NCBI GenBank assembly: GCA_013152135.1
Contig: JAADGX010000166.1
Location: 1-7,883 of the forward strand
Direction: 5' to 3'
Length of the DNA: 7,883 nucleotides
DNA from: Chlorobiota bacterium
GTDB lineage: Bacteria > Bacteroidota > Ignavibacteria > SZUA-365 > JAADGX01
The notes below the pieces were generated by a model that made no database searches, was not told the origin of the DNA, and was given only the letters and a program-made list of their open reading frames with translations. Positions 6,597-7,883 of the stretch are shown here, in pieces. A program made the translations under genes and the position numbers. Within the stretch, counting starts at the first letter, position 1. Each line of letters starts with the position of its first letter.

Positions 6597-7376
6597 TCAC
6601 CCGGTCTGCCCGAGGCGTTCGGCGGCCTTGACGATGGCAATAAATGAATCGGCCTTGAGACTCGCCCCGCCGATCAATCCGCCGTCCACATCAGGCTGAC
6701 AGAGTAAATCCCCGGCGTTCTCCGGCTTCATGCTCCCGCCGTACAGAATAACAAACCGATCCGCGACCTCACCACCCGCCGCCTCGCGTACAAGGCCACG
6801 GATGATCTCGTGCACCTCCTGCGCCTGCTGTGGTGTGGCGGTCTTCCCTGTTCCAATTGCCCACACCGGTTCGTAAGCAATGATGCATTTCCGGATGTGA
6901 TCGGCGCCCAGGCCGTCGAACGCGGCGCGCACCTGCCTGGAAACAATTTCCACAGTGGCACCGCGCTCCCGCTCCTCCAGCAATTCGCCGACGCACACAA
7001 TTGGCCGAAGACCGTTTTCCACGGCTTTTTTGATCTTCGCGTTTACCAGCTCATCCGTCTCGTGGAAGTATTTGCGCCGTTCGGAGTGCCCGATGATGAC
7101 ATATTCACATCCCACCGACCGGAGCATGGCTGCGCTTATCTCACCCGTATAGGCGCCCGCGTCCTGCTCGTGCATGTTCTGCGCTCCCAAGGCAATAACG
7201 GAATTACGAATAATTTCATGGACACTGTGAAGCGAAATATAGGGGGGACAAACGATCACACGAACGCGATCCGCCGGTACTCCGTCCAGGCCCGTGCGAA
7301 TCCCCTGTACCAACGCCCCGGCTTCGCCGAGTGTCGTATGCATTTTCCAGTTACCTGCTATGATAAATGGTCGCAT
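6597..7376 (-). CDS. tpiA: Triosephosphate isomerase
   Basis: TpiA interconverts dihydroxyacetone phosphate and glyceraldehyde 3-phosphate in glycolysis and gluconeogenesis, in the cytoplasm as a TIM-barrel dimer. The 259 residues match the usual 250-255. The catalytic set is complete: N9 and K11 in AGNWKMH, H97 in IIGHSERR (94-101), and E169 in AYEPVWAIGTG (167-177). The flexible loop 6 follows E169. The phosphate-binding YGGS (212-215) and GGLIGGASL (232-240) are present. The ATG at 7376 is followed directly by the conserved start MRPFIIAGNWKM; GGGA eight bases upstream is a weak ribosome site. It is 90 bases after the thiolase and 57 before uppS, in the same direction. Its link to the envelope genes is positional only. 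Nothing unusual is seen in the protein. Confidence 0.98.
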   Translation of the reverse strand: MRPFIIAGNWKMHTTLGEAGALVQGIRTGLDGVPADRVRVIVCPPYISLHSVHEIIRNSVIALGAQNMHEQDAGAYTGEISAAMLRSVGCEYVIIGHSERRKYFHETDELVNAKIKKAVENGLRPIVCVGELLEERERGATVEIVSRQVRAAFDGLGADHIRKCIIAYEPVWAIGTGKTATPQQAQEVHEIIRGLVREAAGGEVADRFVILYGGSMKPENAGDLLCQPDVDGGLIGGASLKADSFIAIVKAAERLGQTG

Positions 7377-7466
7377 GAACTTGATCCCGCTGTGTTGTGA
7401 AAATTTCGATTATTCCTGCCATAGCCGGCTATCACGTGTTCGTGGAATGACGGCAGTTCGTTCGTT
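7377..7466. other. Gap between thiolase and tpiA with small palindromes
   Basis: This 90-base gap holds a perfect 12-base palindrome, ATAGCCGGCTAT (7421-7432), followed directly by the 6-base palindrome CACGTG (7433-7438). The pair is enclosed by CTGCC (7416-7420) and GGCAG (7452-7456), which could pair as a short outer stem. No T-run follows on the minus strand, so it is a poor terminator for the thiolase. It could be an operator for tpiA or a transcript-processing hairpin. A 12-base palindrome is expected about twice by chance in a window of this length, so a function is unproven. Confidence 0.3.
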
Positions 7467-7883
7467 TCATATACTCTCAAATACCACTGCTACCCCCTGC
7501 CCCACTCCTACGCACATCGTCGCCAGTCCAAGTGCTTTTTCTGTTCGTTTCATATGATGAAGAAGCGTGGTCGCGATACGCGCACCACTGCATCCCAGGG
7601 GATGACCGAGAGCGATGGCGCCGCCGTGCGGGTTCACTTTCTCCATGTCCAGACCCAGCTCCCGAATGACGGCCAGGCTTTGCACAGCGAAGGCCTCGTT
7701 CAATTCCACGGCCTGGATCTGATCCAAGGTCAAACCCGCCCGTTGTAACGCCAGCTTCGTCGCCGGCACCGGGCCAATACCCATGATTCGAGGATCGACA
7801 CCGGAGGTCCCGGAACTCACAATACGCGCCACCGGCGAAATATTCAGCTCACGGGCTCTCGATGCAGACATGACCACCACCCC
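7467..7883 (-). CDS. Thiolase (acetyl-CoA C-acyltransferase), C-terminal part (N-terminus outside window)
   Basis: Thiolases cleave 3-ketoacyl-CoA with CoA to release acetyl-CoA, or run the reverse condensation. About 139 of the usual 390-400 residues are present; the frame is open to the window edge, so the GTG at 7880 is internal. Counting from that GTG: NEAFA at 61-65, GGAIALGHPLGCSGAR at 86-101 with catalytic H93, and the C-terminal CVGVGQG at 123-129 with the catalytic acid/base C123. These are the thiolase C-domain signatures, all intact. The wording NPHGGAIALGHPLG and MCVGVGQG leans towards degradative FadA/PcaF-type 3-ketoacyl-CoA thiolases rather than biosynthetic acetoacetyl-CoA thiolases, but the nucleophile cysteine and the specificity region lie outside the window. 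A gene symbol is therefore not given. The stop is 90 bases before tpiA. Confidence 0.94.
   Translation of the reverse strand, partial: GVVVMSASRARELNISPVARIVSSGTSGVDPRIMGIGPVPATKLALQRAGLTLDQIQAVELNEAFAVQSLAVIRELGLDMEKVNPHGGAIALGHPLGCSGARIATTLLHHMKRTEKALGLATMCVGVGQGVAVVFESI

Noticed and set aside
6810..7400. Plus-strand open frame of 196 codons opposite tpiA and its upstream gap
   Set aside because: Aligned shadow of tpiA without a ribosome site or recognisable domain.
7460..7555. Exact 13-base direct repeat GTTCGTTTCATAT at 7460-7472 and 7543-7555
   Set aside because: Both copies lie mostly in thiolase coding sequence, in different frames. One 13-base match in a window of this size is near chance level, and no further copies were seen.

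Overview
The window (7,883 bases, moderately GC-rich) is densely coding bacterial chromosome with no stretch over 100 bases free of a gene. I see no tRNA, rRNA, insertion sequence, CRISPR array or phage gene. The organism is a diderm with lipid A and an outer membrane. Sequence style points to the Bacteroidota/Chlorobi/Ignavibacteria side of the FCB group. The clues are two OmpH/Skp genes in tandem behind bamA, a UppS with the wording 'LILALSYSGRWDL', a UvrA with 'TLFLFDEPTTGLHFDDI', and weak ribosome binding sites before several genes. This placement is by eye and is not a firm taxonomic call.

Layout. Positions 1-1088 (+ strand) hold the C-terminal third of an excinuclease UvrA, cut by the window edge. 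It converges on a six-gene block plus one partial gene, all on the minus strand. In transcription order these are: the C-terminal part of a thiolase (7883-7467, cut by the window edge), tpiA (7376-6597), uppS (6539-5679), bamA (5698-3326), two tandem ompH/skp-like genes (3253-2723 and 2706-2179), and lpxD (2177-1119). An 8-bp inverted repeat lies between the convergent uvrA and lpxD ends and may serve as a transcription end for one or both.

How the genes work together. From uppS to lpxD the genes form a cell-envelope module. UppS makes the undecaprenyl lipid carrier for peptidoglycan and O-antigen. BamA inserts outer-membrane beta-barrels. The OmpH/Skp proteins chaperone those barrels across the periplasm. 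LpxD adds the second acyl chain pair in lipid A synthesis. The order bamA-skp-lpxD matches the arrangement known from Proteobacteria, here with skp doubled. Tight joins (uppS/bamA overlap of 20 bases, ompH/ompH gap of 16, ompH/lpxD gap of 1) support co-transcription and translational coupling. The upstream tpiA and thiolase are central carbon and fatty-acid metabolism genes with wider gaps (57 and 90 bases), so they may or may not share the transcript.

No clearly undescribed system is visible. The points most worth a look are modest: the doubled chaperone gene, small inverted repeats at gene borders, the non-ATG starts, and a 582-codon antisense open frame opposite bamA that is best explained by codon bias.
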